Positions 18,251 through 27,853 of a DNA stretch of 32,422 nt are shown here, piece by piece; position 1 is the stretch's first letter, and each line of letters opens with the position of its first letter. A model generated the notes under the pieces. It had not been told where the DNA came from, made no database searches, and saw nothing but the letters and a program-made list of their open reading frames with translations. The DNA lies in assembly GCA_913061495.1 (NCBI GenBank), contig CAJXVG010000013.1, positions 1 through 32,422 of the forward strand. Direction: 5' to 3'. Both the position numbers and the translations under genes were made by a program. The stretch comes from an uncultured Winogradskyella sp. GTDB taxonomy: Bacteria > Bacteroidota > Bacteroidia > Flavobacteriales > Flavobacteriaceae.

Positions 18251-21200
18251 ATGGTTTCATGGTATTGTAGAATAATTGGTTCCTTAGTTATTTTTTGTTT
18301 CACTATATCTTCTCCATTTTTGGCTAATGGACAAGAGTCAGTACACGAAAAACCTTTTTCTTTTAATGCTTTAACAATCAATGATGGGTTGTCTCAAAAT
18401 AGTGTTATTAGTATTGCTCAAGACAGTATAGGACATTTATGGCTCGCTACACAAGATGGTTTAAACAAATATAATGGCAGGAGTTTTACATATTACGATA
18501 AACAGTTTGAAGATATTACAAGGCCTACGTTTAGTAAACTAGGGAAAATTTATTTTGATAAACAAAATCAGTTATGGATTATTACTAATTCTGGTAAATT
18601 AGAACTTTATAATTCAGAAACAGATGATTTTAAACATATAACTTCCTTTAGTAATGTTAGTACTATATTTCAAGATAAAAATTTAAACAGCTATATAGGT
18701 ACCTATGGTGAAGGTCTATTTAAAATAGATGCTAAAACCAAAGACACATTACAGGTATTTAAAACAGAAGACAAACATAAAACAGTATATGACTTTATTG
18801 AGAGAAACAACTCCATTATTGTTGCAACTACAGGCTCCGTTTATGAGTTTGAGAATAACAAAGCTTACAGAGAATTTAAGGTATCCACCCATAACAATGC
18901 CAATTTTAGTACTCTCGAAAAAGATAAAAATGAAACCATTTGGCTAGGCACTTATGGACAAGGGTTATATTATAAAAAAAGAAACAAAGATTTTTTTATA
19001 AAATACGAGCACAATGAATTACCTGAAGATTTAAATATTGAAGATCTGCTGATTGACAAAGAAAATAGATTGTGGATTGCCACTTATGGAAATGGTGCTT
19101 ATATAATAAACCAAAAAAACAACAGCCTAACAAATTTTAAAGCAAACAAAAATAACCCCTATGCTATTGATTATAATGACATGCTTTGCTTATTTGAAGA
19201 TTCTACTGGCATCATTTGGTTAGGATCGGATGGCACAGGCGCCAATTATTATGATGAGCATCTAATAAAATTTAATGTACTTACCAATAATCAAGTTCCT
19301 AAAAATGTAAATGTTGATGTCGCAAGAAGTATCAGTACTGATAATACAGGGAATTTATGGATAGGGACTTCTGGTAAAGGGCTAACTCAAATTAACTTTA
19401 AAACTAATAATTATAAAACATTCACAACAAAAAACTCTCCTCTAGTTAGTGATAGAATTATTAGCTTACTGCACAACAACAATAAGTTATGGATTAGGCA
19501 CCAAGGGTTTGGCCTCAATATTCTTAATAGCTATGGAGAATACGAAACTTTTCCTCAAATATCCAACCTCATTATTTGGCGAATAGTTAAAGAAAACAAT
19601 CAACAGAGCTGGCTTTGTACCGAGCGAAACGGTATTATTCTTTTCGATATAAATACTGGAATTATAAAACAATTTAACACCAATAATTCTTCATTGTTAA
19701 CCAATGATATTAGAGTTGTAACCAAAGGAGAAAACAGTAGTTTATGGATAGGAACCGAAGATGATGGTTTGTATAAATTAAACATAAAATCTGATAATCT
19801 CACTAAAGTTGAAACCGTTAACGGAAAGATTAAATCTTTGTATTATAATAATAACAACCTTTGGATAGGTACTAACGGAAAAGGTCTTAAAAAATACAAT
19901 ACTAAAAATAGCACTGTAAAAACTTATACCAAAGCTGACGGTTTGCCCAATAACGTAATTTACGGCATATTACCAGGTGATGATGGCAATTTGTGGTTAA
20001 GCACCAATTATGGCATAAGCAAGTTTAGTCACCAAACCGAAGATCATTTTGAAAACTACAGCAACTACGATGGTTTACAAGCTCTAGAGTTTAACACTGG
20101 TGCATACTATAAAGACAACAATGGTAATTTATATTTTGGTGGACTAGAAGGACTTAACTGGTTTAACCCAAATCAGTTAACATTCAACCCTGTAAAACCC
20201 AAAACCATCATTAGTAAATTTGAAATTTTCACTAAAAAACAACCATTAGATCAAAATATAGCTTATAAATTCAATGAGAATACGGTAATTTTTACATTTT
20301 CAAGTTTACATTTTTCACAGCCAGAACGTAATTTATATAAATACCTATTAGCTAATTATGATGAAAACTGGATTGAAGCAGGAAACACTAATACAGCACA
20401 TTATACAAATCTGCCACCTAATGACTATACATTCAAAGTAATTTCCAGTAATTATGATGGAGTTTGGAATGACACAGCAGCAACATATTCATTTACAATT
20501 AAACAACCATGGTACCTAAGCACAGTTGCTATAATATGCTATGTCCTTTTTATAATGACTGGCATTTATCTCATTTACCGTTACTTAAAATGGAGATGGC
20601 ATATGAAAATGCAGCTACAGTTTGAGCACAAAGAAACTGAACGATTAAAAAAACTTGATGAATTCAAAACACGGATTTACACTAATATCTCACATGAGTT
20701 TCGCACACCACTCACTTTAATTTCTGGACCTATTGAAAAACAATTATCAAAACCAAACCTTTCAGAAGACGATGTAAAGGAACTTTCGTTAGTGCAAAAC
20801 AATTCAAAACGATTATTGAATTTAGTTAACCAACTATTAGACCTATCAAAACTTGAGTCTGGCAATTTAAAATTATCCGTTAGTAAAGGAAACCTAACTG
20901 CCTTTTTTAAGCAGATAACCGCTGCTTTTAAATTTAAAGCAAAAGATAAGAATATTAGCTTTACGGATAACCTACAACCTATAAAGGAAGCTTGGTTTGA
21001 TATTGATGTTATAGAAAAAATAATAACCAATTTGTTATCTAATGCCATAAAATACACACCAGAAGACGGGAAAATTCATTTTGAAACCATTGAGAAAAAT
21101 GGACAGCTCATTATAACGGTTATTAACAATGGTAACACAATATCAGACGAAGAACTTGGCAAATTATTTCAAAGATATTACCAAAACAGCAAAAGTGCAG

Positions 21201-22183
21201 ATGGTGTGGGTATAGGTCTTTCTCTGGTAAAAGAATTAGCAATTTTATCGCATGGCAATATTGTGGCACATACCATGAACAAGGATGATATTCAGTTTAC
21301 TATAACTTTACCAATAGAGCGTTCATATTATGATATTTCTGAAATAAATGATGAGGAACAAATAATTAAAAACGCTAAAAGTACTTATAAAACACCAATA
21401 GAAAATGAACTAACATCAACGACAAAACAAGCAGACAAGCCAATACTTCTTATAGTTGAAGATGAAAAGGACATTAGAGAGTTTATAAGTTCAATTTTCA
21501 AAAATAGTTACAACATCAAAGAGGCCTCCAATGGAGAAAGCGGTATAAAAAAAGCTGTTAAGTACATACCAGATATTATAATCAGTGATATTATGATGCC
21601 AAAAACTGATGGCATAGAGCTCTGCAATACACTTAAAAATGACGAAAGAACCAGTCATATTCCAGTAATAATATTAACAGCAAAGAGTGGTGACACAAAC
21701 GAGATAAAAGGGTTAAAGACAGGAGCTGATGATTATGTTGTAAAACCATTTAATAGTGACAAACTTAAAATACGTGTTGAAAAACTCATAGAACTTAGAC
21801 AAAAACTACAACAACGCTACAGCAATAATTTTGAATTAAATGATATTAAAACAACACCTGTAGATCAACAGTTTTTAACCAAACTTGCAACGGTTTTAAA
21901 TGAGCATATTTCAGATTCTTCTTTCAATTCAAAAGATTTAGCAAAAAAAATGCTGTTGAGTAGAATGCAACTTCATAGAAAACTCAAAGCTATTACCGGT
22001 TTTTCTACAACCGAGTTTATACGTAATGAAAGATTAAAATTGGCCATTAATCTCCTAAAAGATTCTGACCAAACAATTTCTGAGATTGCTTATCAAATTG
22101 GCTTTAATAGTCCTTCGTATTTTATTAAATGCTTTAAGGATGTTTATAAAACTACCCCTTCGGAATTTTATTCAAAAAACTGA
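18251..22183 (+). CDS. Hybrid two-component system (HTCS): periplasmic propeller sensor, Y_Y_Y domain, histidine kinase, receiver and AraC-type DNA-binding domain in one polypeptide
   Basis: 1310 aa; signal sequence; repeated LWIGT..GL propeller blades; TM at ...VAIICYVLFIMTGIYLIYRYL; H-box ISHEFRTPLTLISGP; N-box ITNLLSNAIKYTP; GVGIGLSLVKEL; receiver LLIVEDEKDIREF...DIIISDIMMPKTDG...VVKPF; C-terminal AraC HTH (TISEIAYQIGFNSPSYFIKCFKDVYKTTPSEF). Confidence 0.95.
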   Translation: MVSWYCRIIGSLVIFCFTISSPFLANGQESVHEKPFSFNALTINDGLSQNSVISIAQDSIGHLWLATQDGLNKYNGRSFTYYDKQFEDITRPTFSKLGKIYFDKQNQLWIITNSGKLELYNSETDDFKHITSFSNVSTIFQDKNLNSYIGTYGEGLFKIDAKTKDTLQVFKTEDKHKTVYDFIERNNSIIVATTGSVYEFENNKAYREFKVSTHNNANFSTLEKDKNETIWLGTYGQGLYYKKRNKDFFIKYEHNELPEDLNIEDLLIDKENRLWIATYGNGAYIINQKNNSLTNFKANKNNPYAIDYNDMLCLFEDSTGIIWLGSDGTGANYYDEHLIKFNVLTNNQVPKNVNVDVARSISTDNTGNLWIGTSGKGLTQINFKTNNYKTFTTKNSPLVSDRIISLLHNNNKLWIRHQGFGLNILNSYGEYETFPQISNLIIWRIVKENNQQSWLCTERNGIILFDINTGIIKQFNTNNSSLLTNDIRVVTKGENSSLWIGTEDDGLYKLNIKSDNLTKVETVNGKIKSLYYNNNNLWIGTNGKGLKKYNTKNSTVKTYTKADGLPNNVIYGILPGDDGNLWLSTNYGISKFSHQTEDHFENYSNYDGLQALEFNTGAYYKDNNGNLYFGGLEGLNWFNPNQLTFNPVKPKTIISKFEIFTKKQPLDQNIAYKFNENTVIFTFSSLHFSQPERNLYKYLLANYDENWIEAGNTNTAHYTNLPPNDYTFKVISSNYDGVWNDTAATYSFTIKQPWYLSTVAIICYVLFIMTGIYLIYRYLKWRWHMKMQLQFEHKETERLKKLDEFKTRIYTNISHEFRTPLTLISGPIEKQLSKPNLSEDDVKELSLVQNNSKRLLNLVNQLLDLSKLESGNLKLSVSKGNLTAFFKQITAAFKFKAKDKNISFTDNLQPIKEAWFDIDVIEKIITNLLSNAIKYTPEDGKIHFETIEKNGQLIITVINNGNTISDEELGKLFQRYYQNSKSADGVGIGLSLVKELAILSHGNIVAHTMNKDDIQFTITLPIERSYYDISEINDEEQIIKNAKSTYKTPIENELTSTTKQADKPILLIVEDEKDIREFISSIFKNSYNIKEASNGESGIKKAVKYIPDIIISDIMMPKTDGIELCNTLKNDERTSHIPVIILTAKSGDTNEIKGLKTGADDYVVKPFNSDKLKIRVEKLIELRQKLQQRYSNNFELNDIKTTPVDQQFLTKLATVLNEHISDSSFNSKDLAKKMLLSRMQLHRKLKAITGFSTTEFIRNERLKLAINLLKDSDQTISEIAYQIGFNSPSYFIKCFKDVYKTTPSEFYSKN

Positions 22184-22207
22184 AAAACAGTTATTTAACA
22201 ACATGAC

Positions 22208-22272
22208 GTTACATAATTGTTATACTTTGTTACATAATTGACATCTCAATTTCCATTCTCAATATAATTTTA
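22208..22272 (+). promoter_or_regulatory. Candidate AraC/HTCS-type operator and promoter A
   Basis: Perfect 12-bp direct repeats GTTACATAATTG at 22208-22219 and 22229-22240 (21-bp pitch), then ATATAATTTTA (-7-like TAATTTTA at 22265-22272). Confidence 0.6.
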
Positions 22273-22320
22273 CAAACAAGCAATACGTCTCCTCTTTCGT
22301 ATTGTATCCCTTAACTAAAA

Positions 22321-22371
22321 TCGTCTAATTAAAAGCAACTGTATAATGCTGAAAAAACATCAATTAGACGA
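22321..22371 (+). promoter_or_regulatory. Inverted repeat spanning the start codon of the 47-aa ORF
   Basis: TCGTCTAATT (22321-22330) and AATTAGACGA (22362-22371), perfect 10-bp arms, 31-nt loop containing the ATG at 22346. Confidence 0.45.
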
Positions 22372-22489
22372 CACCAATAATAGCGAACAAAATATTTACA
22401 TAAGTATAGACCATTTAAAACATGGCAACTATACCATAAACATTCTACTAAACAATAAAGTTGTTAAATCTATTAATATCAATAAATAA
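22346..22489 (+). CDS. Small ORF (47 aa) resembling an isolated T9SS C-terminal sorting-domain tail; not in the supplied ORF track
   Basis: ATG...TAA encodes MLKKHQLDDTNNSEQNIYISIDHLKHGNYTINILLNNKVVKSININK; in-frame stop upstream at 22316; lies between promoter A and the next gene. Confidence 0.55.
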   Translation: MLKKHQLDDTNNSEQNIYISIDHLKHGNYTINILLNNKVVKSININK

Positions 22490-22523
22490 ATTTATGAAAC
22501 CGATAAAAACTTAAAAATAAAAC

Positions 22524-22865
22524 ATGAAATCAACACAAGTAAACACTACAACATCAGAAGGTAAAACCATAGCAATCATTGCTTATATAACCATTATAGG
22601 CCTCATCATTGCTTTTGTAATTAACAATGACAAAAAAAATGCCTTTGCAAAATATCATATTACACAATCCTTAGGCTTAGCTCTCACAGGACTTGCATTG
22701 GGTATTATTGGTCTTATTCCAATTTTAGGTTGGCTTATTAACATTATTGGCATTTTCATTTTACTGTATATGTGGATTATGGGACTTATTAGCGCCATCA
22801 ACGAAAAGGAAAAACCAGTACCTCTTTTGGGACAACACTATATAAAATGGTTTAACAAGATTTAA
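22524..22865 (+). CDS. Small DUF4870-like membrane protein
   Basis: 113 aa with hydrophobic segments IAIIAYITIIGLIIAFVI and LGIIGLIPILGWLINIIGIFILLYMWIMGLISA, plus NAFAKYHITQSLGL. Confidence 0.75.
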   Translation: MKSTQVNTTTSEGKTIAIIAYITIIGLIIAFVINNDKKNAFAKYHITQSLGLALTGLALGIIGLIPILGWLINIIGIFILLYMWIMGLISAINEKEKPVPLLGQHYIKWFNKI

Positions 22866-22876
22866 TATAAAACATC

Positions 22877-24484
22877 ATGAAAACAAAACACATCATATTA
22901 GTACTTATAGGCCTTTTTCTAAGCATAAATACAGATGCTCAAATTTTTAAAAAATTAAAAGAGAAAGCCAATAAAGCTTTAGGAATTGAATCTCACGAAG
23001 AATCATTAACGTTTGGCAATTCTGCTCTACAAATTAATACAGATGCTAAAAAGGCATTTTATAAAGAAGATGTTGTAATTGAAATGTTTGAAAACAACAA
23101 ACTAACTCAGACCCAATATTTTGACAAAGATGAAATTGCTGTTAGAATTGAAGATGAGAAAATTGTAAAATCTGGTTACAATGATAGCGAAGGATTCATT
23201 TATGCCTACAATAAAAAAACGGATCAATATGAAAAATTATCAATTGTAGCATTGCAAAGTCAAGGAATGATGGCTCCAACTATGATGCTTGAAGCCTATA
23301 AACTACCACCAGAACCATTTATGGCAAGCTTAGAAAAGCATACTAATCAAGGTTTAACTCCCAACCCTTTTAACGGTATTGTAGAATTTTCTTCTATTTA
23401 CAAACCTGAAAACTTTAGGCATAATGACTTTAAAGAATCTAAACTAAAAAGTAATGGAAAAACCTATACCAAGTTTGATTTTTATAACCAAGCTGGCCAT
23501 GAAGGAAGTTATGTACTTTTTGATGACAAGAATCGCTTAGTAGAAATTTACACCAATAAATCAACTACTAGCCAACCATCTGAGGGATTTTCAATGGATA
23601 TGATGCCACTGGGAGAAAGCCGAATTAAGTACGATTATAAACCCGTAGATGTAAAATTACCACCTGCTAAAGAAGTAAAAATGGCAGGACAAGGTATGAT
23701 GGAAATGATTTTTGGCTCTTTTAAAATAGATAAAAATAATGGCAATTCTGATGATGACGATTATGATACTTCCAAATCAAAAGGGATGGTAAAATCCATA
23801 AAAAAATCATTGAAGAACAACAAGATAACTAACGATATGCTGCCAGAATCTTACGATTTTGATTATGTCTATAAAACCACCTTTGTACAGAATTCTAAAA
23901 AATCAAACGCAATGGATATGAATTTTTTGGTTAACACTAAAAATGCAAATTACAATGGTGCTGAATATATCCTTAAAGAAAAAAAAGCCCAAGGCAAATC
24001 CATAATGATTTTTGATTTAGACCTTAATGCTATGGTTATGTTCATGGAATATGACAATCAAAAAATGTTACAAATACATTCAATACCTGAAGTTAAAGAC
24101 ATAAATAACCAAGTAGATTTTACGATAAAGGAATTACCGTCAAAAACTATTTTAGGCTTTAAGTGTACAGTGCTACAGCTAGAAAATGAAAAACATATTA
24201 TTAAAGCTTATCACACCAAAAATGCACCAATTTCATTAAGCAACTTCTTTGGGTTTAGTGGTTCTAAAGGTTCAAAAAACCTAAACCTTCCAGACATGAA
24301 ACCTAGATTACTAAAACAATTTGAAAATAGTCTAGTGATGGAAATGCAATATGAAGACAAAAAAAGGAAAAAGAACAATTTTGTTATTACAGCAAAATCC
24401 CTTGAGAAAGAACCTACAAAAATTAAAAAAACAGAATACGAAAGTATGAACATGTTTTCTGCTGGAAATATGTTCAAAAATTAA
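22877..24484 (+). CDS. Secreted/periplasmic protein, DUF4412-like C-terminal half
   Basis: Signal peptide MKTKHIILVLIGLFLSINTDAQ; C-terminal MVMFMEYDNQKMLQIHSI...TILGFKCTVLQLENEKHIIKAY resembles DUF4412 proteins; family not verified. Confidence 0.55.
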   Translation: MKTKHIILVLIGLFLSINTDAQIFKKLKEKANKALGIESHEESLTFGNSALQINTDAKKAFYKEDVVIEMFENNKLTQTQYFDKDEIAVRIEDEKIVKSGYNDSEGFIYAYNKKTDQYEKLSIVALQSQGMMAPTMMLEAYKLPPEPFMASLEKHTNQGLTPNPFNGIVEFSSIYKPENFRHNDFKESKLKSNGKTYTKFDFYNQAGHEGSYVLFDDKNRLVEIYTNKSTTSQPSEGFSMDMMPLGESRIKYDYKPVDVKLPPAKEVKMAGQGMMEMIFGSFKIDKNNGNSDDDDYDTSKSKGMVKSIKKSLKNNKITNDMLPESYDFDYVYKTTFVQNSKKSNAMDMNFLVNTKNANYNGAEYILKEKKAQGKSIMIFDLDLNAMVMFMEYDNQKMLQIHSIPEVKDINNQVDFTIKELPSKTILGFKCTVLQLENEKHIIKAYHTKNAPISLSNFFGFSGSKGSKNLNLPDMKPRLLKQFENSLVMEMQYEDKKRKKNNFVITAKSLEKEPTKIKKTEYESMNMFSAGNMFKN

Positions 24485-24519
24485 AAAATCAATTATTTAT
24501 AAACTTAAAATCAATAAAA

Positions 24520-24861
24520 ATGAAAACTAAAATCTCAAATTACATCTTAAAAACATTTGTATTAGTATTAATGATTTCTATGGCATTGGCCACAATAAGC
24601 TGTTCTAGCGATGATGGCGACGATGGTGATAATCCCAATGCAATCTGTAGTCAGCTCGCAACCTTTTCCCCAACATATCTTGATACATTCAACGCTTTTC
24701 AAACAAATCCCAATGCGGAAACCTGTAATGGTTTCCGAAACACTGTGCTAGATCTCATAAATGCTATTGAGAATTGCCCTGAGCTTGCAGAACAATATTC
24801 AGAGTTGGAAGAATCAGCCCAAGCTTGGACAGACTTGGATTGCTCACAAGATTTTGATTAG
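24520..24861 (+). CDS. Small putative lipoprotein, cysteine-containing
   Basis: Lipobox-like LATISC SSDDGDDGD followed by a short helical domain with four further Cys. Confidence 0.65.
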   Translation: MKTKISNYILKTFVLVLMISMALATISCSSDDGDDGDNPNAICSQLATFSPTYLDTFNAFQTNPNAETCNGFRNTVLDLINAIENCPELAEQYSELEESAQAWTDLDCSQDFD

Positions 24862-24932
24862 GAAAGTAAAGCTTTTTAATCGACTTGTAAATATGTTTAA
24901 AAAATTAAATAAAACCAAGAACACAAAATACA

Positions 24933-25442
24933 ATGAAAACAATCAAACTTTTTTTAGCAACTATGGTAATTTGTATGTTCACAACTACAAGTTTTTCACA
25001 AACCGAAACAAAATTAGGTGCGCTTTTAGCGTATGGTACCGAAATTGAAAACATAGGTGTTGGAGCAAATGCCGAATTTCCAATAATTGAAAAACTAACC
25101 ATATCACCATCCTTTATTTACTATCTGCCAAAAGATGAAAGTGGCATAAAAATTAACTGGTTTGAAGTTAACGCCAACGCCAACTATTATTTTTTAGATG
25201 AAGAAAATATTGATGTCTATGGCATTGGAGGTCTTAACTACACTAACGTTAAAGTAAAATATGACGGTGATTCCATTTTTGGTGATGACCTATCTGTTAG
25301 CGACGGTAGAATAGGCCTAAACTTAGGTGGTGGTACCAATTTTAACATTGGTAGTAACATTACTCCGTTTGCAGAATTAAAATATGTCATCATAGATGGC
25401 GGACAGCTTGTTATTGCTGCTGGTGTAAAATTTAATTTATAA
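24933..25442 (+). CDS. Outer-membrane beta-barrel protein
   Basis: Signal peptide ...TTSFSQTE; alternating amphipathic strands; ends LKYVIIDGGQLVIAAGVKFNL. Confidence 0.7.
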   Translation: MKTIKLFLATMVICMFTTTSFSQTETKLGALLAYGTEIENIGVGANAEFPIIEKLTISPSFIYYLPKDESGIKINWFEVNANANYYFLDEENIDVYGIGGLNYTNVKVKYDGDSIFGDDLSVSDGRIGLNLGGGTNFNIGSNITPFAELKYVIIDGGQLVIAAGVKFNL

Positions 25443-25493
25443 AAAATAAATCAAAATTTTAAACCCAAATATTAATCAATAAATATACACATT

Positions 25494-26534
25494 ATGAAAA
25501 CTTTAAAAATTACAATTTTTTGCACCTTAATAAGCTTTTTAAGCTTTTCACAAACGGTACACACAGTTGATAACCGAGATCAATCTGGTGCTCAATACAC
25601 AGATTTACAAACAGCTATAAATGCTGCAAGTGCAGGAGATATTATTCAATTGCATCCATCACCAAATACTTATGGATCCATTACTATTGATAAAATGCTC
25701 ACCATAATTGGACTTGGTCACAATCCTGCAAATTCCAATGGAGAAGTTGCAACAATTTTAAACATTACATTTATAAATAATTCGGCAAGTTCGGAAATTA
25801 AAGGCTTGACCTTTAATAGTATCAATTGTGGATTATCAACCACGAGTCCAAATCAAGATAACATGCACATTATTAATAATCGTATAAATGCATCAATAAC
25901 TGGTGCTTCCACCGACAATTTGAGTGATGCTTGGATCATTGAAGGCAATTACTTTACAAATACTTCTACTAATGTGAACTCTCAAAGTGGGACTAATGAT
26001 TGGCAGGTAAAGAATAATTTTGTAAGAGGTATAATTGTTAATTTAAACAATACCAGTATTGTTACCAATAATATTTTTCTAAGTACAGCAAGTTCTGATA
26101 CTTTTTTTTCAAACTGTCCTAGTCCAATGGTAAATAATAATATTTTCTTAGCTACTGGTACTTTAACTGAAATTGGGTTATCCAACTCCTCAATAACATT
26201 TGTAAGCAACATCACTTATAGTTATTTTGGTGCAACTATAGACCCTCTTTCAGGCAGTAACAATTTAGATAATACCGACCCTATGTTTGAAAATGTCCCT
26301 TTTGGATCTGTTACCGATTTTTACAATAACAACTTCAATTTAACTAGTGTTTCTCCAGGAGTTAATGCTGGTAGTGACGGAACAGATATAGGCCTATTTG
26401 GAAATAATTTTGTATTTGATCCCAACGGAAGACCTAACCTTACACCATATCCAGAAAGTATTACAATTACAAACAGTGTTGTTGCTCCAGGACAAACACT
26501 TAATGTGGACTTTACTGCAACTCAAAAACAATAA
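25494..26534 (+). CDS. Secreted right-handed beta-helix-like protein
   Basis: Signal peptide; YTDLQTAINAASAGDIIQLHPSPNTYGSITIDKMLTIIGLG (pectin-lyase-fold-like start), then N-rich coils. Confidence 0.65.
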   Translation: MKTLKITIFCTLISFLSFSQTVHTVDNRDQSGAQYTDLQTAINAASAGDIIQLHPSPNTYGSITIDKMLTIIGLGHNPANSNGEVATILNITFINNSASSEIKGLTFNSINCGLSTTSPNQDNMHIINNRINASITGASTDNLSDAWIIEGNYFTNTSTNVNSQSGTNDWQVKNNFVRGIIVNLNNTSIVTNNIFLSTASSDTFFSNCPSPMVNNNIFLATGTLTEIGLSNSSITFVSNITYSYFGATIDPLSGSNNLDNTDPMFENVPFGSVTDFYNNNFNLTSVSPGVNAGSDGTDIGLFGNNFVFDPNGRPNLTPYPESITITNSVVAPGQTLNVDFTATQKQ

Positions 26535-26536
26535 AG

Positions 26537-27538
26537 ATGAGACGTGTTTTACTTTTTCTTATTTTAAGTATTGGGCTGATTTATAATGGCTGGAGACAAA
26601 TTACAGCGGCTGAATATTTTATAGATTCTGATCCTGGTATAGGCAATGCCACTAACTTAACAGTTACAAATGGCAATACTATAAATAGTAATTTTAGTAT
26701 CCCAACCTCGGGATTAAGTAACGGATTACATGTACTTCATATTCGTGTTAAAGGCACTAATGATGTTTGGAGTTTGTACTATCGTGATTATTTTTACATT
26801 CTAACTATAGAGGCTCCTCCTATAGGTTCTAATTTGAGTGCAGCTGAATACTTTATAGATATAGATCCTGGTATTGGCAATGGTACTGCTTTGTCTATTT
26901 CATCTGTACAAATGCTAGATGACACATTTAGTATTCACACCACAGAACTTGATAATGGCTTACACGTACTTTACATGCGTGTAAAGGATTTAGATGATAC
27001 TTGGAGCTTGTATTATAGGGATTACTTCTATATTCAAACCATAAACAATTTAGTTTCAACACCTATTACTGATGCTGAATACTTTTTTGATACCGATCCA
27101 GGAGTTGGCAACGGCTTTTCTGTTCCTATAAATGAAGGCTTCACGGTTGACGAAACTTTAGCGATACCAGTTCCATTAGATATGACAGATGGAGACCATT
27201 ATTTGTACATACGTGTAAAAAACATGGATGATAATTGGTCTTTATACATATTTGCGCTTTTTAATGTAGATGGTAGTTTATCCGTAGAAAGCAATGAAGA
27301 TTCATCTTTTAAGGTTTTTCCAAACCCTACAAATACGCTATTGAATATTCAAATCCATACAGATTTAGACTATTCAATACAACTTTTTGATATTAATGGA
27401 AAGAAGTTAATTCGTACTAAAACTAATGGATCACTTCATAGGCTAGATTTTTCAAATTATCCTAAAGGTGTTTATTTGCTTCATATTACAGAGCAAAACA
27501 CCAACAAACTTAATGTTGTTAAAATAATTAAATCGTAG
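26537..27538 (+). CDS. Secreted protein with three AEYFID.DPGIGN...LHVLYMRVKD..WSLYYRDYFYI repeats and a T9SS type A sorting domain
   Basis: Repeats begin at AEYFIDSDPGIGN, AEYFIDIDPGIGN, AEYFFDTDPGVGN; CTD FKVFPNPTNTLLNIQI...LDFSNYPKGVYLLHITEQNTNKLNVVKIIKS. Confidence 0.8.
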   Translation: MRRVLLFLILSIGLIYNGWRQITAAEYFIDSDPGIGNATNLTVTNGNTINSNFSIPTSGLSNGLHVLHIRVKGTNDVWSLYYRDYFYILTIEAPPIGSNLSAAEYFIDIDPGIGNGTALSISSVQMLDDTFSIHTTELDNGLHVLYMRVKDLDDTWSLYYRDYFYIQTINNLVSTPITDAEYFFDTDPGVGNGFSVPINEGFTVDETLAIPVPLDMTDGDHYLYIRVKNMDDNWSLYIFALFNVDGSLSVESNEDSSFKVFPNPTNTLLNIQIHTDLDYSIQLFDINGKKLIRTKTNGSLHRLDFSNYPKGVYLLHITEQNTNKLNVVKIIKS

Positions 27539-27567
27539 AAGAATCAATTTGAGTAATCTTGTTCGAT

Positions 27568-27597
27568 AAATAAAGCCTCTATATAGAGGCTTTATTT
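27568..27597. terminator. Perfect palindromic terminator separating the two envelope operons
   Basis: AAATAAAGCCTCTATATAGAGGCTTTATTT, 30-bp perfect palindrome. Confidence 0.75.
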
Positions 27598-27853
27598 TAT
27601 AATTAATTTACCATAAAGCTGTGAAAATAAATATAAGTAAAAAGTTAATTTATCTTTTTCAAATTCTTGCATTACTAATCCAAATATTCTTGTGAAGAAT
27701 GTTATCCGATCCTTTTGTGTCCTAGTGACCCTACTATTTCTAGTGAAGAAATCGTCTTCTTCTTTCTACTATGAAATTTTAATGGTGTTTTTTTATAAAA
27801 ACTTCATAAACAGATTTTTAGATTCAAATAAATATCCTAAAACCTGTGGCTAT

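Noticed and set aside
20677-21057. 126-aa minus-strand ORF antisense to the HTCS kinase domain
   Set aside because: Overlaps well-defined HisKA/HATPase coding sequence; no recognisable domain or promoter seen.
24761-25048. Plus-strand ORF overlapping the lipoprotein and barrel genes
   Set aside because: Out of frame with two well-supported signal-bearing genes; low-complexity Asn/Lys translation.
18251-27538. Polysaccharide utilization locus
   Set aside because: HTCS regulators often sit in such loci, but no SusC/SusD pair or glycoside hydrolase is recognisable here; the beta-helix protein alone is not sufficient.
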